A stretch of DNA of 60,000 nt from Diphasiastrum complanatum (taxonomy: Eukaryota; Streptophyta; Lycopodiopsida; Lycopodiales; Lycopodiaceae). The notes beneath the pieces are model-generated. The model was not told where the DNA came from. It worked only from the letters and a program-made list of their open reading frames with translations, and did no database searches. Positions within the stretch are counted from its first letter, which is position 1. The number at the start of each line of letters is the position of its first letter. Shown piece after piece: positions 30,415-43,540 of this stretch. The stretch lies in assembly GCA_029204225.1 (NCBI GenBank), contig CM055100.1, positions 51,585,260-51,645,259 of the forward strand, in the 5' to 3' direction. Made by a program: the position numbers and the translations under genes.

Positions 30415-31440
30415 ATGGCTTCAATCAACAACATGCAGAGCAAGATCTGCACAATACTTGATTCCTTAGGATCTAACTTTTTAGCCTGGAAAGCTAAGAC
30501 ATCTTTGATACTCAAGGGTGAAGGACTATTCCCCTGGGTGGATGGCACAGAAGAAATGCCTATGACAATAGGCAAGGAGCTATGCGAATGGAGGGAGAAA
30601 AATGACAAGGCAGTAGCCTTGCTATCAACTTCCATCGAAGATAGTCTCACACTTGACCTGGCTACACTCTCCAAAGCTAAGGAGATGTGGGATGCATTAC
30701 TCACCAGTTTTCAGACAAAATCAAGAAATCAAATCATGATGCTGGAAGATCAGTTGATGAATTTGCAGTGGGATGGAAAAGACCTCACTTCTTTCGTAAG
30801 AAAGATGAAGGATCTATTTCTGTCACTACATAACTCTGGAGCAGAGAACGATGTGTAAGCTGAGAAGCAACTCACATACCTGTTGAGAGCCTTACCAGAT
30901 CATTCCAGACGACAAGAACCTTGCTCACGAAAGATCCCGCCATGAATCTCAAAAAGGCGATTGTCGAGATTCAAGAGGAAGTCGAGGCCAAAGAACATCT
31001 TGATCACAAAGATGGTTCTGACCAGGCCCTCTACGACAACAAAGAATAATCAAAGAAGCAATTTAAGCCTAAGAGGGAGTCCAATCAGAGGTAGGATTGT
31101 GACCAGCAAGCAGAGGGAACAAGCAAAGGCAACTGGAAGACCAAAGGGAGGTCGAAGCAACAAGGTGCAGACAAGAAGACTTGTGTGAGATGCATAAGAG
31201 ACGGGCATACAGTAGATACCTGGTGGCTCAATCCCAAGATTGAGTGTATCCATTGTCACAAGAAGGGTCACGCAACCATGGATTGCCGCCAGAACCCGAG
31301 AAATAAGTCAGCACAGAACAGACAGGAGAACAGCAATAGTTCATCCTATGTCGAAGAGCCCGAGGGCTTGAAAATGGGCGTTCGTGCCTACTCTGCAATA
31401 AGACTTGCTCTCTGTAGCAAGAATAGCAGATGCAGGGATG
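30415..31440 (+). pseudogene. Element G gag, broken
   Basis: From ATG 30415 the frame gives MASINNMQSKICTILDSLGS and FLAWKAKTSLILKGEG, a Copia Gag, open to a stop at 30856. Gag and nucleocapsid sequence continues out of frame; a CIHCHKKGHATMDC knuckle is readable near 31243-31285. The protease region is very short or missing before the pre-integrase region. Confidence 0.8.
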
Positions 31441-32575
31441 CATGTGACATTTTTTGACGGAGCATGCAATGTGATTGATGCCAGTACCAGTACTCTCATC
31501 ACTCAAGGTAGAAGGAAAGGGAACCTATATCATCTGAAGGTACGCCTACCTGCAGATCAGGTGCATCAGACCCATGACGACTCGCCAGACACTGTGGCAC
31601 AGAAGACTCTGCCACATGAACTCAATGGCACTTTACCAGGCAAGCCATCATGGAGCGATGACAGGGGTCAGCATACTGAATGCAACCAGTTCGACCACCT
31701 GTGATGCATGTTTGAAGGGCAAGATGTCACGCACACCATCCATCAAAGACTCCTATAGAATGACAAAGATTCTGGAGCTAGGGCACTCTAACATCTGCGG
31801 ACCATTCAACGTGATCTCAGTAGGAGGTTCAAAGTATTACATAACCTTCATTGATGATTATATCAAATTTTCCAGAGTGTATTTCATTCAGAATAAATCT
31901 GAAGCACTTGATAAATTCACAGAATATGTGAATTGGGTAGAAAGATGCACAGGCAGCAAAGTAAGCAGATCAGAACAGATCGAGGTGGCGAATACATCTC
32001 GAATTTCTTCACTGACTTTTGCAATAATCGTGGCATCATTCACAGAAGAACTGCAGCCTACACACTGTAGCACAATGGTGTTGCTGAACGAAAGAACAGG
32101 ACCCTAATGGAAGCAGCCAGATGCATGATGGCCTACTCAAAAGCTCCAAGGGCACTGTGGGCTGAAGCAGTAGCTATAGTCGCATACATCCAGAACAAAA
32201 CAGGCAAGTCTAGTATTCGTCACACGACACCACATGAGCTATGGTGGGGTAGAAAGCCCAACTTGTCTCACGTTAGAATCTTTGGTTGTGCAGCTTATGC
32301 ACATATTCCTGATAAGCTTCGAAAGAAACTTGATGAGAAAGCCGAGCAGGGATTCCTGGTAGGTTATGATAATAACTCGTCATACTACAGAGTCTACATG
32401 CCAGACACAAACACTGTGAAAATGGTGAGAGATGTCAGATTCGATGAGAGCAAGACAATGGCCAACGACGATCCTGTCAGCTACGAAGTTCTAGAGAGAC
32501 GGTACTATGACCTGTCGCCAACGACAGAGGGAGTAGAGTACGAACACGAAAACGAAAATTTTTGAGTCGTCTCCC
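31441..32575 (+). pseudogene. Element G protease tail and integrase, broken
   Basis: Pre-integrase sequence (LWHRRLCHMN, CDACLKGKMSR) and core (GGSKYYITFIDDY) are readable at 31574-31960. A frameshift then disrupts the second catalytic Asp region. NGVAERKNRT is visible in another frame near 32078, keeping the catalytic Glu. The open C-terminal part, 32107-32565, reads ALWAEAVAIVAYIQNKTGKS and VRIFGCAAYAHIPD. Confidence 0.85.
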
Positions 32576-32855
32576 ATTCGAACGACGAATCTGACGAAGA
32601 AAGATTCGAGAGGCAACTTGTTGTCGCAATTCCTGTAAACCAAGACGGTTCCGGATCGAGTAGAGCAGACAAGGGCAAAGGCATAGCTGTTCCAGGAGGA
32701 TCTCCCAAAAGGTTGACAAGACCACGAGAGCACCAGCAAGATATGTGCCAGGCAGCTCAGCTTCCACATCAGAAGAGTTCTGTGGGTTCAGTGGCAAACC
32801 ACAGACTTTCGAGGAGGCGATTGAAGGTCCATAAAAGGACAGATGGATCCAAGCC

Positions 32856-34367
32856 ATGAACGAAGAGATGGAGTCCATGAGGAAGAACCAGGTATGGACG
32901 TTGGAGCCATTACCACATAAGAGCAAGACTGCCAAATGCAAATGGGTCTTCAAGCTCAAATACGGACCAGACGAGAATGTGATGAAATACAAGGCAAGAC
33001 TGGTAATGAAAGGTTTTTCTCAGAGATACGATATTGACTACTCTGAAACCTTCTCTCTTGTCATCAAACATTCGTCCCTACGTCTGTTATTTGCATATGC
33101 AGCAGCTTATGACCTCAGGATCCACATTGTGGACGAGAAGACAGCCTTCTTGCATGGCGAATTAGACGAAGAGGTCTACATGGATCAACTCCCAGGATAT
33201 GTCTCGAATTCACTTCCTGACTATGCATGCAAAATGCATAGAAGCATCTACGATCTGAAACAATTAGCCCGACAATGGTACAAGAAGAAAGATCAAGGCC
33301 TAAAATCATTAGGATTCAAGCCTCTGTTGGTTGATTCCAATGTATATGTCAGAGTTACAGATGGGCAGATCATCATTGTGGCTGTGTATGTGGACGACAC
33401 TCTGATACTTTGCAGGAGTGAGCAGCTAATTGCTAAAGTAAAGGCAAACATCTCGAAACATTTCGAGATCGTAGATCTAGGAGAAGCCAGCTGTTACCTA
33501 GGCGTGAAAGGGACTACGAGGGAGGTAAGTTATACCTTCACCAGTCCAGATACACCCAGAAGATCCTAGAGGACTTTGGGATGTTGAACTACAAAGGAGC
33601 GAACACTCCAATGCTCGCAGGGACGGTGTTGACAAATGATGACTGTCCAAAGATAGAGGAAGAGAGAGAACAGATGCAGCTCACACCTTACAGGAAGCTG
33701 ATAGGATCACTGATGTACCTTGCTGACAATACACGCCTTGATATTGCTTATGCAGTATTCAGGATGAGCCAATTCTGAACAAATCCAGGCTCGACACATT
33801 GGAAGATTGCAAAATGAATTTTGAAATATCTTCAATTAACGGGGGATCATGGCTTGTGTTATTGTCGTGGTGCAGGTTTCAAGATACTTTCCTACAGCGA
33901 CACTAACTGGGCATCTCTGAAGGATGATTGTAAAAGCGTCTCGGGAGGATGCACCATCGCATCAGGAGCAACAGCTGTCTAGGTCAACAAGAAGCAGACC
34001 GTTGTAGCCTAGTCATCCTGCGAAGCAAAATATGTTGCAGCAACAAAGATGGCCAACGAAATAATCTGGCTAAGGTAGTCCCTGGACAAATTGGACGAAA
34101 CAAGGAACGAGCCCCTAGTCTTGCAGATGGACAACACCTTTACAATACACCTGACAAAAGATCTCGTGTTCCATTATAGAACGAAGCACATTGCGATCAA
34201 GTACCACTTGATCAGGGATCTAATTGAGAAGAAGCTGTCGCAGACCACCTTCACCGGAACGAGAGACATGGTTGTTGACATCTTCACTAAAGTTGTGGAC
34301 AAAGGACTCTTTGAGAGACAAAGGAGCAGTCTCAAGATCATAAAGCTATCATGCTTTGAGAGGGAGC
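32856..34367 (+). pseudogene. Element G reverse transcriptase and RNase H, broken
   Basis: RT 32856-33569 is open: CKWVFKLKYGPDE, DEKTAFLHGELDEEVYMDQ, VAVYVDDTLIL. After a frameshift, LTPYRKLIGSLMYL is at 33581-33778. RNase H follows with several stops (SDTNWASLKDDCKS-like, then TKHIAIKYHLIRD at 34180-34230). It ends at the purine tract. Confidence 0.85.
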
Positions 34368-35399
34368 TAAAGAAACAAAATGTTTCTAATTACAAAGCCT
34401 TGCTAGCTTTCAGCCCTCAACCTGACAAAGACATTCGCAAACTCGAAGATCTGGAGACACGAAGCACAAAAAGTTTCGCGAACACGAAAGTCAAAGGAAA
34501 CGAAGATGAACGGTTCATGAACACGAAAGTCAAAGTAGATGAAGACAAACGGTTCGTGAACACGAAAGATTCAAGAACAAAAATCTTTTGCGGTCTAGTA
34601 CGAGAGAAGGCAAACGACCAAAATGAAACCAACGACAGAAACGAAACCTTCTCCTACTTGCACGCTCCAAAGAGTACCAACAAGATCATGCAAGTACCCA
34701 GAAGTATAGATATCTAATCTGATGATATGACGTCAGCAGATACATTTTAGATCGTGGCTAATCTGCCACTCTTGTGATTCCCTGATTAGTTGTAGATGTT
34801 TAATCACTCTAATCTTAGATTCACATAGAGCAACAATACTTACTGGATGATACTTGACATATAGGTCAATAAAATACACATATAGTGTAACGTAGTAGTG
34901 TGATGCTAGTAAGCAATCAAGACGAAATACAGACAACAAGTCCGCTTGCGTGTGAGACGAGCTCTGTGATCAGGATCCCTAGAGATCCAACTGTCCGCTA
35001 GTAAAGCGAGACAATTACTCGTGAGAGAACCGTGTTTCTCCCACGCCAACACACTGCGTGGATTTGCATGTAGTGCTTGAAGAAAACAGAGGAAGATCAA
35101 TATTGATAATTTCTCTTGTTGTGTCTGATCTCGTATGCAAGTGCTTTTGTTGTTAATCGTGTGTCTGAGTTTTTCTTGTCCATTTTAATTCCGCACCTTT
35201 GGTAGAAACTATATTGAATGCTATACTAATTTTATAAATGTAGATCAACAGAGCCTGACTACATTCTAGAGGATTGTAGGAGTGATTCAGCTGGCAGTGT
35301 CCAGCGATCGCATCTGCACTCCATCCGAGTCACAAGAGGATTGTGGTTCCTTCGCGAAAGCTTTGCGACTGCGAAATCGCGATACACGAAACCTCATCA
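34368..35399 (+). repeat. 3' LTR of element G
   Basis: 1032 bp; it starts TAAAGAAAC where the 5' copy has TGAAGAAAC. Numerous C/T and G/A differences from the 5' LTR fall at CG and neighbouring sites, as expected from long-term cytosine methylation. Confidence 0.9.
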
Positions 35400-35404
35400 C
35401 CCAG

Positions 35405-36063
<659 letters not shown>

Positions 36064-36422
36064 TGGAGTTATAACATACACCAATTTTTATGTTATAATT
36101 AAATTAGACAAGTAGATTTACCACTCATTGATCTATACAACTATGTTAGTATTTTACTGATTATAGATGTGTTTCATTGCCTCTTGCAAACTAATTGGAT
36201 TCACTATGATTTGTAAGTAATGAATGCTATTGGATAAGTCTAGATTGTTGCAGCTACAAAGGGCTTCTACTCTATTGTTGTGCTTAAATTCCTGAATGAT
36301 CGGGACCTGCTGACATTCTCATTCCTCAATCATGGGCCTATCTAACTACTAGGATAAGCTCAACATATCAGTTTCTAGATATGGAATTTGCAAGGATGTG
36401 ACGAAAGTTGGCATGTCGAGAG

Positions 36423-36590
36423 GTAGTTGTACTTTTTGACACCAGTTCATTCCACAACATCATCAATTCACATTTTGTTAAGCGGTTGGAATTATCTATC
36501 GTTCAATCCAGTTATCACTAATGGCATATGGCAAGGGTTTTGAGGTTTGGGACAGAAAAATAATATAGTTGGCCTTCATTAATTAGTTAT
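36423..36590 (+). pseudogene. Gypsy-type protease relic
   Basis: The frame reads VVLFDTSSFHNIINSHFVKR, a retropepsin active-site block in which DTG/DSG has become DTS. Nothing downstream continues in frame for long. 36062-36420, before it, shows no feature. Confidence 0.6.
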
Positions 36591-36970
36591 ATAGATTTTA
36601 TTAATCATGTTTATAAATGCAAGTATGGGGGTTTGTGCCATAGTTTGACAGGTGAGAGGAAGTTGTCACATGGCCTCTTGTTTCTATTTTGCTTTAAAAA
36701 AATAACATTTGTAGTATTTGTACTTGTGATTTTTTTTTATTGTGAATGATTTCCTAGATGAATCTCATCATGAACCTTGCGTGGAAGGTGCAATTTTTTT
36801 TTTTAAATAAGAAAAAGGTGAGGCACATAGATTGCACACAGGGAGGCGCCTCCCTTTCCTTTGTAAAAAAGAAAAATGTGATTTTACATAAGTGGAAACG
36901 TTTTCAGTCAAAATTTTGTATGGAAGCATCAAATAATGACATGCAAGATTAAAGATCATGCTACTATATC

Positions 36971-37380
36971 GTGGCTATTATCGATAGTGGGTCAGGAGTA
37001 GATATCAAATCGCTATCTCTTGATAAACAATGGGGTGTAGGACCTATTGTTCCACCCAAGTATCGGCTGAACTTAGTTGATCAAATTTCAACCGGACCAT
37101 ATGGACACATCAATGTCGCACCCATTAAGATTGCATGTCTTAAACTTGTAGCTGATTGTGTCATACTAGATCTTCACAGGATAAGTCCGCATAAAATTTT
37201 TTATTGGGAACTACATGGTTAACCAATGCCGAAGTGATTCAAGATTGGAAGAAACAACGAATCATTTTTGGTAATAGAGATCAAGATTACGCTATTGGTA
37301 AAACAAAACTTGTGCGAGAAGAAGATGAATATTCTTCTACAACGTGTGAAGAAATAAATGTTTCTCCAACCATTTGAGAA
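36971..37380 (+). pseudogene. Second retropepsin-like relic
   Basis: AIIDSGSGVDIKSLSLDKQW at the start has a DSGSG active-site pattern typical of some plant Gypsy proteases. After a stop at 37220 the codons ending near 37300 resemble the end of a protease domain. The assignment is tentative. Confidence 0.45.
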
Positions 37381-37447
37381 CATTATGCACAGTCTACATA
37401 TATCATTAATTGGAAACATTACGCACAGTCTACATATATCATTAACA
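37380..37447. repeat. Short direct repeat
   Basis: The phrase CACAGTCTACATATATCATT occurs twice, at about 37387-37406 and 37425-37444, about 38 bases apart. It sits at the junction where element H2 stops. Confidence 0.8.
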
Positions 37448-38650
37448 GTGTAGCCCTCATCAGTTATCTTAGAGACTATTAACAGGTTCTTTGACAGTTG
37501 AGGAATTTGAAGGACATTGGTGACATAAATAGAAAGATCATTGCTGAAAGTGATCTTGACTGTCCCTTTGCCTTCCACGTGTATAGTGCTTGAATCTCCA
37601 AGGTAGATGAATCGATCTTCGTTGTAAGCTGTATACTGTGGGTAAACCATTCCTTGTGAGAGGTCATGTGTTGGGTAGCGCCACTATCCAGGTACCAGCT
37701 ATCACAGTCTTCGTTGTTGTTGTTGTAAGCCATTAACAAATGTGTATCTTGCTCCTTGAATTCTACTGTGTTGGAGGAGTCTGGTTGCTGCTGTTGTTGC
37801 TTCTTCACCTCGTTGTAGATCCGGATACGACACTCCTTGATGTGGTGATTGGCTCTCTTGCAATATCTGCAGAAAAGCTTCTTTCGTGATCCACCACTCT
37901 CACCTTGAGTGTGAGGCTTCTGCTGTTGTTGTTGCACTTGATTCTTGCCCTTGGAGTAGTCTTTTTTCTTGGTGTATAGATCCATGGATTTGTCTTTGAT
38001 AGACAGGCTGCTAGTCTTTCTCCACACTTCTTCTTGAAATAGATGACCGATCACCTTTTGAAGAGTGAGGTCAGGCTTTGTGGAGACCATCACCACAAAG
38101 TGTTCATACGACTTTGGAAGAGAAGAAAGCAAGGTCATAATGGCATCATCATCTTGAATAGAACATCCTACAACTGATAACTGATCCAATAAAGACTTGA
38201 AGCTATTGATGTGAGAAGTGATGATAGTAGAATCAGACATGCTAAGAGTAAAGAACTTCCTTCTAAGATGTAATCTAGTAGTTACATCATGAGTCTCATA
38301 GAGATTTGATAACAAATCTAATGCATCCTTAGAGGTCTTGCATGTGGTAACATGGGATATTTGGGAGTCAGCCAGATTGAGTGTTTTGCATGCTAAGGCC
38401 TTCTGATCTTTGATCTTCCATGCCTTCGCTTGATCACCATCTTCTGGTTTTAGGTCAGAACCTTCTACTACATCCCAAAGATCTCTATCTATCAACATTA
38501 TCCAAAGTTTTAACTTCTAGATATGGAAATTAGAGCCATCGAACTTGTCAATGATTCTAGCTTTGTTGGATGATGAAGACAAAGAGCTAACTATATGAGA
38601 CATACTAACAATAATACAAATAGAACACACTTAATCTCTCAGTTTATATG
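37448..38650 (-). pseudogene. Copia family H (H2): gag, zinc knuckle and protease start
   Basis: The minus-strand frame 38498-37479 reads MLIDRDLWDVVEGSDLKPED, then Gag, a CRYCKRANHHIKEC knuckle, Q-rich tracts and the protease WYLDSGATQHMT. It breaks near 37560 and ends in PQLSKNLLIVSKITDEGYT-type sequence (in a shifted frame) at about 37450. The N-terminal codons are upstream at 38498-38610 in another frame. The rest of pol is missing on this side. Confidence 0.85.
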
Positions 38651-38662
38651 AGCTATGCTCTG
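38651..38662 (-). promoter_or_regulatory. Inner primer-binding site of family H
   Basis: Minus strand TGGTATCAGAGC. It is preceded by only about 35 bases of LTR end (TACACGTTCTACGCACTCCC), so it is a duplicated LTR-edge segment, not a full LTR. Confidence 0.85.
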
Positions 38663-38701
38663 ATACCAATCTGATGGGACAAGGGAGTGCGTAGAACGTG
38701 T

Positions 38702-39155
38702 ACACACTTGATCCAATAAAGACTTGAAGCTATTGATGTGAGAAGTGATGACAGTAGAATCAAACATGCTAAGAGTAAAGAACTTCCTTCTAAGATGTAA
38801 TCTAGTAGTTACATCATGAGTCTCATAGAGATTTGATAACAAATCTAATGCATCCTTAGAGGTTTTGCATGTGGTAACATGGGATATTTGAGAGTCAACC
38901 AAATTGAGTGTGATGTGCTAAGGCCTTCTGATCTTTGATCTTCCATGCCTTCGCTTAATCACCATCTTCTAGTTTCAGGTCAGAACCTTCTACTACATCC
39001 CAAAGATCTCTATCTATCAACATCATCCGGAGTTTTAACTTCCAGATGTAGAAGTTAGAACCATCAAACTTGTCAATGATTCTAGCTTCGCTGGATAATG
39101 AAGATGAAGAGCTACCTATATGAGACATACTAACAGTAATACAAATAGAACACAC
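38702..39155 (-). pseudogene. Duplicated truncated gag of family H
   Basis: The same Gag start (MSHIGSSSSSLSSEARIIDK) with a stop after GDGD (TAA in the codon that reads CAA in H2) and a deletion after it. The copy ends in SLLDQ and jumps into an LTR end. The plus-strand copy at 46072-46456 shares the stop and the deletion. Confidence 0.85.
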
Positions 39156-39181
39156 TTAATCTCTCGGTTTATATGAGCTAT

Positions 39182-39193
39182 GCTCTGATACCA
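39182..39193 (-). promoter_or_regulatory. Outer primer-binding site of family H
   Basis: Minus strand TGGTATCAGAGC, three bases after the LTR end at 39197. Confidence 0.9.
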
Positions 39194-39196
39194 ATT

Positions 39197-40678
39197 TGAT
39201 GGGACAAGGGAGTGCGTAGAACGTGAACAGAGAAGAGAGCAGAATATTGTGGAACAGCTCTCCCATTACAATAAGCTGCTAAATGCAAAAACAATCTAAT
39301 AGAAAGCTTATGCTAAGTATAATGATAGCTTTAAGTGTTCTAGTTGCCCAACAGGATCTTAAAAAATAGTTCATACTCACAAAAATGAGAGTACAGTCCA
39401 CTGAAGAGATTAGAAATGGTTTGTGTCTGTGTGGTATTACTGGAAGTCAGATTCAATATGAAGTTTAGTTCTGAAATAGATTGAAATAGTAGTGTGATGG
39501 CACAGGTTCCTCAGGCGTCAAAGATAGCCATCGTCTGATCAAAAACTGAGGAGTCATAGACATCCGTGTTCTGATCAGAGTGAGTGAACAAATGTTATCA
39601 AACAACAATAGAGTGCATTCAATTCGCAATAAGCATTCATCTACATTATACATAGATAGAAAAGCATATTGCTACTATATTACATTGAAGCACAACAATA
39701 ACAGTTACAACCAGAATGACGGCGTAACTAGGAGGCTCAAAATCATTCGTCTCATGGACAGAGTGTCTCATGTAATCTGTGCTGAGATGATCTATTTATC
39801 GATTTCATCCATGTATTAACTACATTAAATGTTTGTCACCTAATTAGGTAAGTTGTTGTACTTGGAAGTATATGGTTTTTGTGACAACTATACACAGTGT
39901 ATATTTTCAATCCATAGGGAATGTTGATGTGGACAAGGATGTCGCGAATTCTCTCACTTCGCATTTTACGTGAAGTGGTTTTCTCTCACTTCGCAAATTT
40001 CGAGAAGTGGCTGGGAACGTTTCTCGTTCAAAATAGACGACCTTCGACATTTTCTTTCTCTTTAGGATTTTGCGAAAAAACCGAAGGTTCCCTAAAACAG
40101 TTCAACTCTTGAAAGTAGATGACCTTCGGGAATTGTCTCTCTCTTCGCATTTTTGCGAAAAAACCGAAGGTGGTAAAAACAGTTGAACTCTCAACTATGG
40201 CAAAATTGGTTAAATTGTTGAACTATGCTAGTTTCACATTTTGGGGAAATGCAAAAAAGGCGACACTGTGGAAAACATAGTTCATTTCTGCAGACTGTTG
40301 CGACACTTAGAGTATTTTTGCAGACTATCACAAAAGTAATGTGTTTCTGCAGACTTGTTCTAAATGCTAATTTCATAGAAGTCCTTGAAGATGGCCAAGT
40401 CTTCAATGACTTCAAATAATTGAACTTAACATCTGAACTTTAAATTTTGACAGGATTGGTTACCCTTTATTGGAGATCAGTCGTAAGCCCATTGTAGATG
40501 TTCTTCAAATAAATTGGCTATCTAAGTTTGTGATTCCTGCAGGTATCAGATGACCAGACGTAGAACCAAAGTTGGTTTCACCTGACCATAGATCAATGAT
40601 CAAGAAACATGTAGGAAGAATCATGAAATAGAAACTAGTCATTCACCAGGGAGACAATTGGGGGCTTAATTTCCAACA
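39197..40678 (-). repeat. LTR H, full length (1482 bp)
   Basis: It starts TGTTGGAAATT at 40678 and ends CCCATCA at 39197 (minus strand), with a polypurine tract upstream (AAGGGGGAC, 40679-40689) and a primer site downstream. It contains two diverged units of about 80 bp at 40031-40195, each with CCTTCGG and GCGAAAAAACCGAAGG. The inverted partial copy at 45294-46010 lacks about 750 inner bases. Open frames within it are not meaningful. Confidence 0.88.
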
Positions 40679-40689
40679 GTCCCCCTTAA

Positions 40690-43540
40690 GGTCACGGTTG
40701 GTGCCTTGGTATCTTCGTCATGTTCAGCATGTTGAAGAACTTCTGATGCTTGATCCTGGAAAGCGCTTTGGTGAAGATGTGTACGACCATTTTTGTTGTG
40801 GAGCAGTATTGAAGGATCACCTGCCCTGAGAAAACTTTCTCCGGAATGAAATGATACTGGATTTCTATGTGCTTGGATTTGCCATGAATCTAGGATTTAG
40901 TGACAATGAAATACAGCTCAATTTGTCACACAGAATGGTGGTAGCATTGAACTAAGTGTGATGTAAGTCGTGAAGTAACAACCTAATCCATATAGCTCCT
41001 TTTGAAGCTTGACATGTTGCGATGTACTCTGTCTCGGTCAAAAAAAGCACAACTGATTTTTGCTTCCTTGAGTTCCATGAAATCGGTCCCCCTACCAGAT
41101 AGAGGCAGATTTTGGAGGTAGATTCTCTGATAGAGACTGTTCCTCCCCAATCTGAGTCGGAGTAGGCTTGTAGGACGAGTGGGTCGATACATTTCCATCA
41201 TAATATAAAATGTGATCTAGACTTTCCTGAATATATCTCATAACTCTCTTTTATGATTTTCAATGAGAGATCCTAGGATTAGACATGAATTGACTTAACG
41301 TGCTAACAGTGTATGCTAAATCTGGTCTAGTACACAGCATTGCATACATCAAAGATCATATTAGTGAATGATAAGGGAACTCCACTATGTTGAGTACTTC
41401 ACTCTCAGAATCAGCACAAGTAGGTTTAGTCAATACTATACTTGCCATCCATTGGAGTATCAATTGGTTTGCAATCAAACATATGAAATTTTTCTACAAT
41501 GCCTTTTAGATATGCCTGTTGGCTAAGATAGATCTTCTTCTGAACCCTATTTCTAGTAATGTGAATTCCTAGAAAAAAATGGATAGCTTCTAAATCAGTC
41601 ATGTCAAATTCCTTTGACAAATCACTCTTAGTCGTGTGCAAAAAGAGAAGTGTCGTTAGACAAAATAAATGCATCATCTACGTAAAGAGCTATGTGAACT
41701 GAATTGGTGCCTATATGCTTCGAATAAACATTACAGTCAGTTGAATTGTTTGCAAATTCCAATTGAATGAGATAAGAGTTGATTCTATCGAACCATGCTC
41801 TTGCGGCCTGTTTCAGACTGTAGATTGCTTTGTGCAACTTGCACACTTTGTGCTCTTGGCCTTTGACTTCGAATCCTTCCAGTTGGAAGGTATACATCTC
41901 CTCTTCGACGTTGACGTTGAGAAATGTTGTCTTGACATCCATTTGGTGCATTTCGACGTCTTATGCGGCTGCTAATGCAATCAGAGTCCTGATTGACGCA
42001 TCTTGACGACATGACTTAAAATTTTTTGATAATGCACTCCTTGGACTTGAGTGAATCCTTTAGCCACCAACTGTGCTTTCCATTTAGCAATGGAACCATC
42101 AGAGTTGATCTTATTTTTGAAGATCCACTTGTTGTCTATAACTCTCTTGTGAGTGGGGAAGTCGACCAGTGTCCAGGTCTATTTTGTCAAAAGTGAGTTG
42201 TACTCACTTTCCATAGCTTCTTGTCACTTCACAGCATCCTTGGAGTTAATTGCTTCGGCTAGGCTCTCTGGTTCTTCTGATAAAGTCCAGAATGATTGAG
42301 GTGTATACCTCTCAAGAACTGTCCGAGTTCCGTGAGGATTTGTAGACGTTTGGTTGACCAGGATGCGATGATGCTTCTTCTTGAATTTCTCCAGATCTGC
42401 TTGAGCTGGCTTGGTATGGTCTGATGACAGATACTGTCGGCTGCTCGGATTCTGTAGCTATAGCTTCAGGTTCTGTAGAAGGAACATCAACGTTGGAAGA
42501 ATCAATACTACGTAAAATAGGATGAAATGACATAGCATCGTTTATCGATGGTTGTTTGAAATTATAGTATGTATGTTCTTGAAATATTGCATCTCTAGAG
42601 ACAAATACTACATTGGTGGATGGATTATAAACTTTATAAGCTTTATGTTTATTAGGATAGCCAATGAAAATACATTTATTTTTTCTATGATCCAGCTTCT
42701 TCCTAAGCTATTTAGGAATGTGAACAAAACATATACAACCAAAGATTTTTAAATGGCTGACACTAGGCTTGTGCCCATGCCAAACTTCATGAGGAGTTTT
42801 GTTGTTGACAGCTTATGGTGTTGGATCTGTTCTGCACGTAATAGGTTGTGGCAGTAGCTTCTGCCCAGAACTTCGCAGGTAGGTGTGCTTGATGTAGCAT
42901 GGATCTAGCTGAATTGAGAAGAGTTCAATTCTTCCTTTCTGCAATCCCATTTTGTTGAGGTAAATCCACAAAGATTGCTATGTACAAGATCCAATACATG
43001 CTTTGTTTTGATGGAATGTGATTTGGGAAACTTGCTTCTAGAGTGTTTGCCATAGATGCATGATTCACAAAAGAAAGATTTCCTATTCAATGAAGAAGGG
43101 AAATACAATCCATCAACTAAGTTATTATAACGCATATAGGAAAGTGATCTTGTATTCACGTGTCCAAATCGACTATGCCACAAAATAGCATTATCGTTTA
43201 CATTTTCATGAGAGATGCTAGCTAATGCAACTGAATTAGAGAGTATGTAAAGATTTTTTACTCTAGTGCATGTAGTCAGAGTATTATCTTCCTCGAATAT
43301 TGTACACTACTCAGATGAGAAAGTAGCAGTGTAGCCCTCATCAGTTATCTTAGAGACTGATAACAGGTTCTTTGATAGCTGAGGAACGTGAATCATTCTC
43401 AAAACCACCTCTACTAGAATCTTGACCCACCATCGCTGATTTTGACCACTCAGATCAGTTCGTTGGTCCATGCATAAATGATCGTTGGTCATGAGCATCA
43501 ATCTAGCTGATTTTATCTGACCTATGAGAAGAACCAATCT
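40690..43540 (-). pseudogene. Copia family H (H1): integrase, RT and RNase H, decayed
   Basis: Minus-strand order from the right: PQLSKNLLSVSKITDEGYT (about 43390-43326), pre-integrase MWHSRFGHVNTRSL and CESCIYGKHSR (43183-43010), a deletion of the integrase core, QQNGIAERKN (about 42950), and a linker with open frame 42533-42312. RT follows with HQMDVKTTFLNVNVEEEMY and ALYVDDAFIL (41951-41628). RNase H pieces follow (TRPDLAYTVSTLSQFMSNP near 41310; KAHRN, HIFTKALS-type codons near 40850-40720). Many stops. The gag is absent on this side. The LTR lies downstream. Confidence 0.82.

Larger units (their letters stand above)
29269..35399 (+). mobile_element. Element G: complete but decayed Copia retrotransposon
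   Basis: 6131 bp bounded by CCCAG (29264-29268 and 35400-35404). LTRs are 1030 bp (29269-30298) and 1032 bp (34368-35399) and differ at many sites, largely transitions, so the insertion is old. Primer site TGGTATCAGATCC at 30300-30312; purine tract near 34357-34367. The coding region keeps Copia order but is broken by many frameshifts and stops. The sequence family is unlike A and B. Confidence 0.93.
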
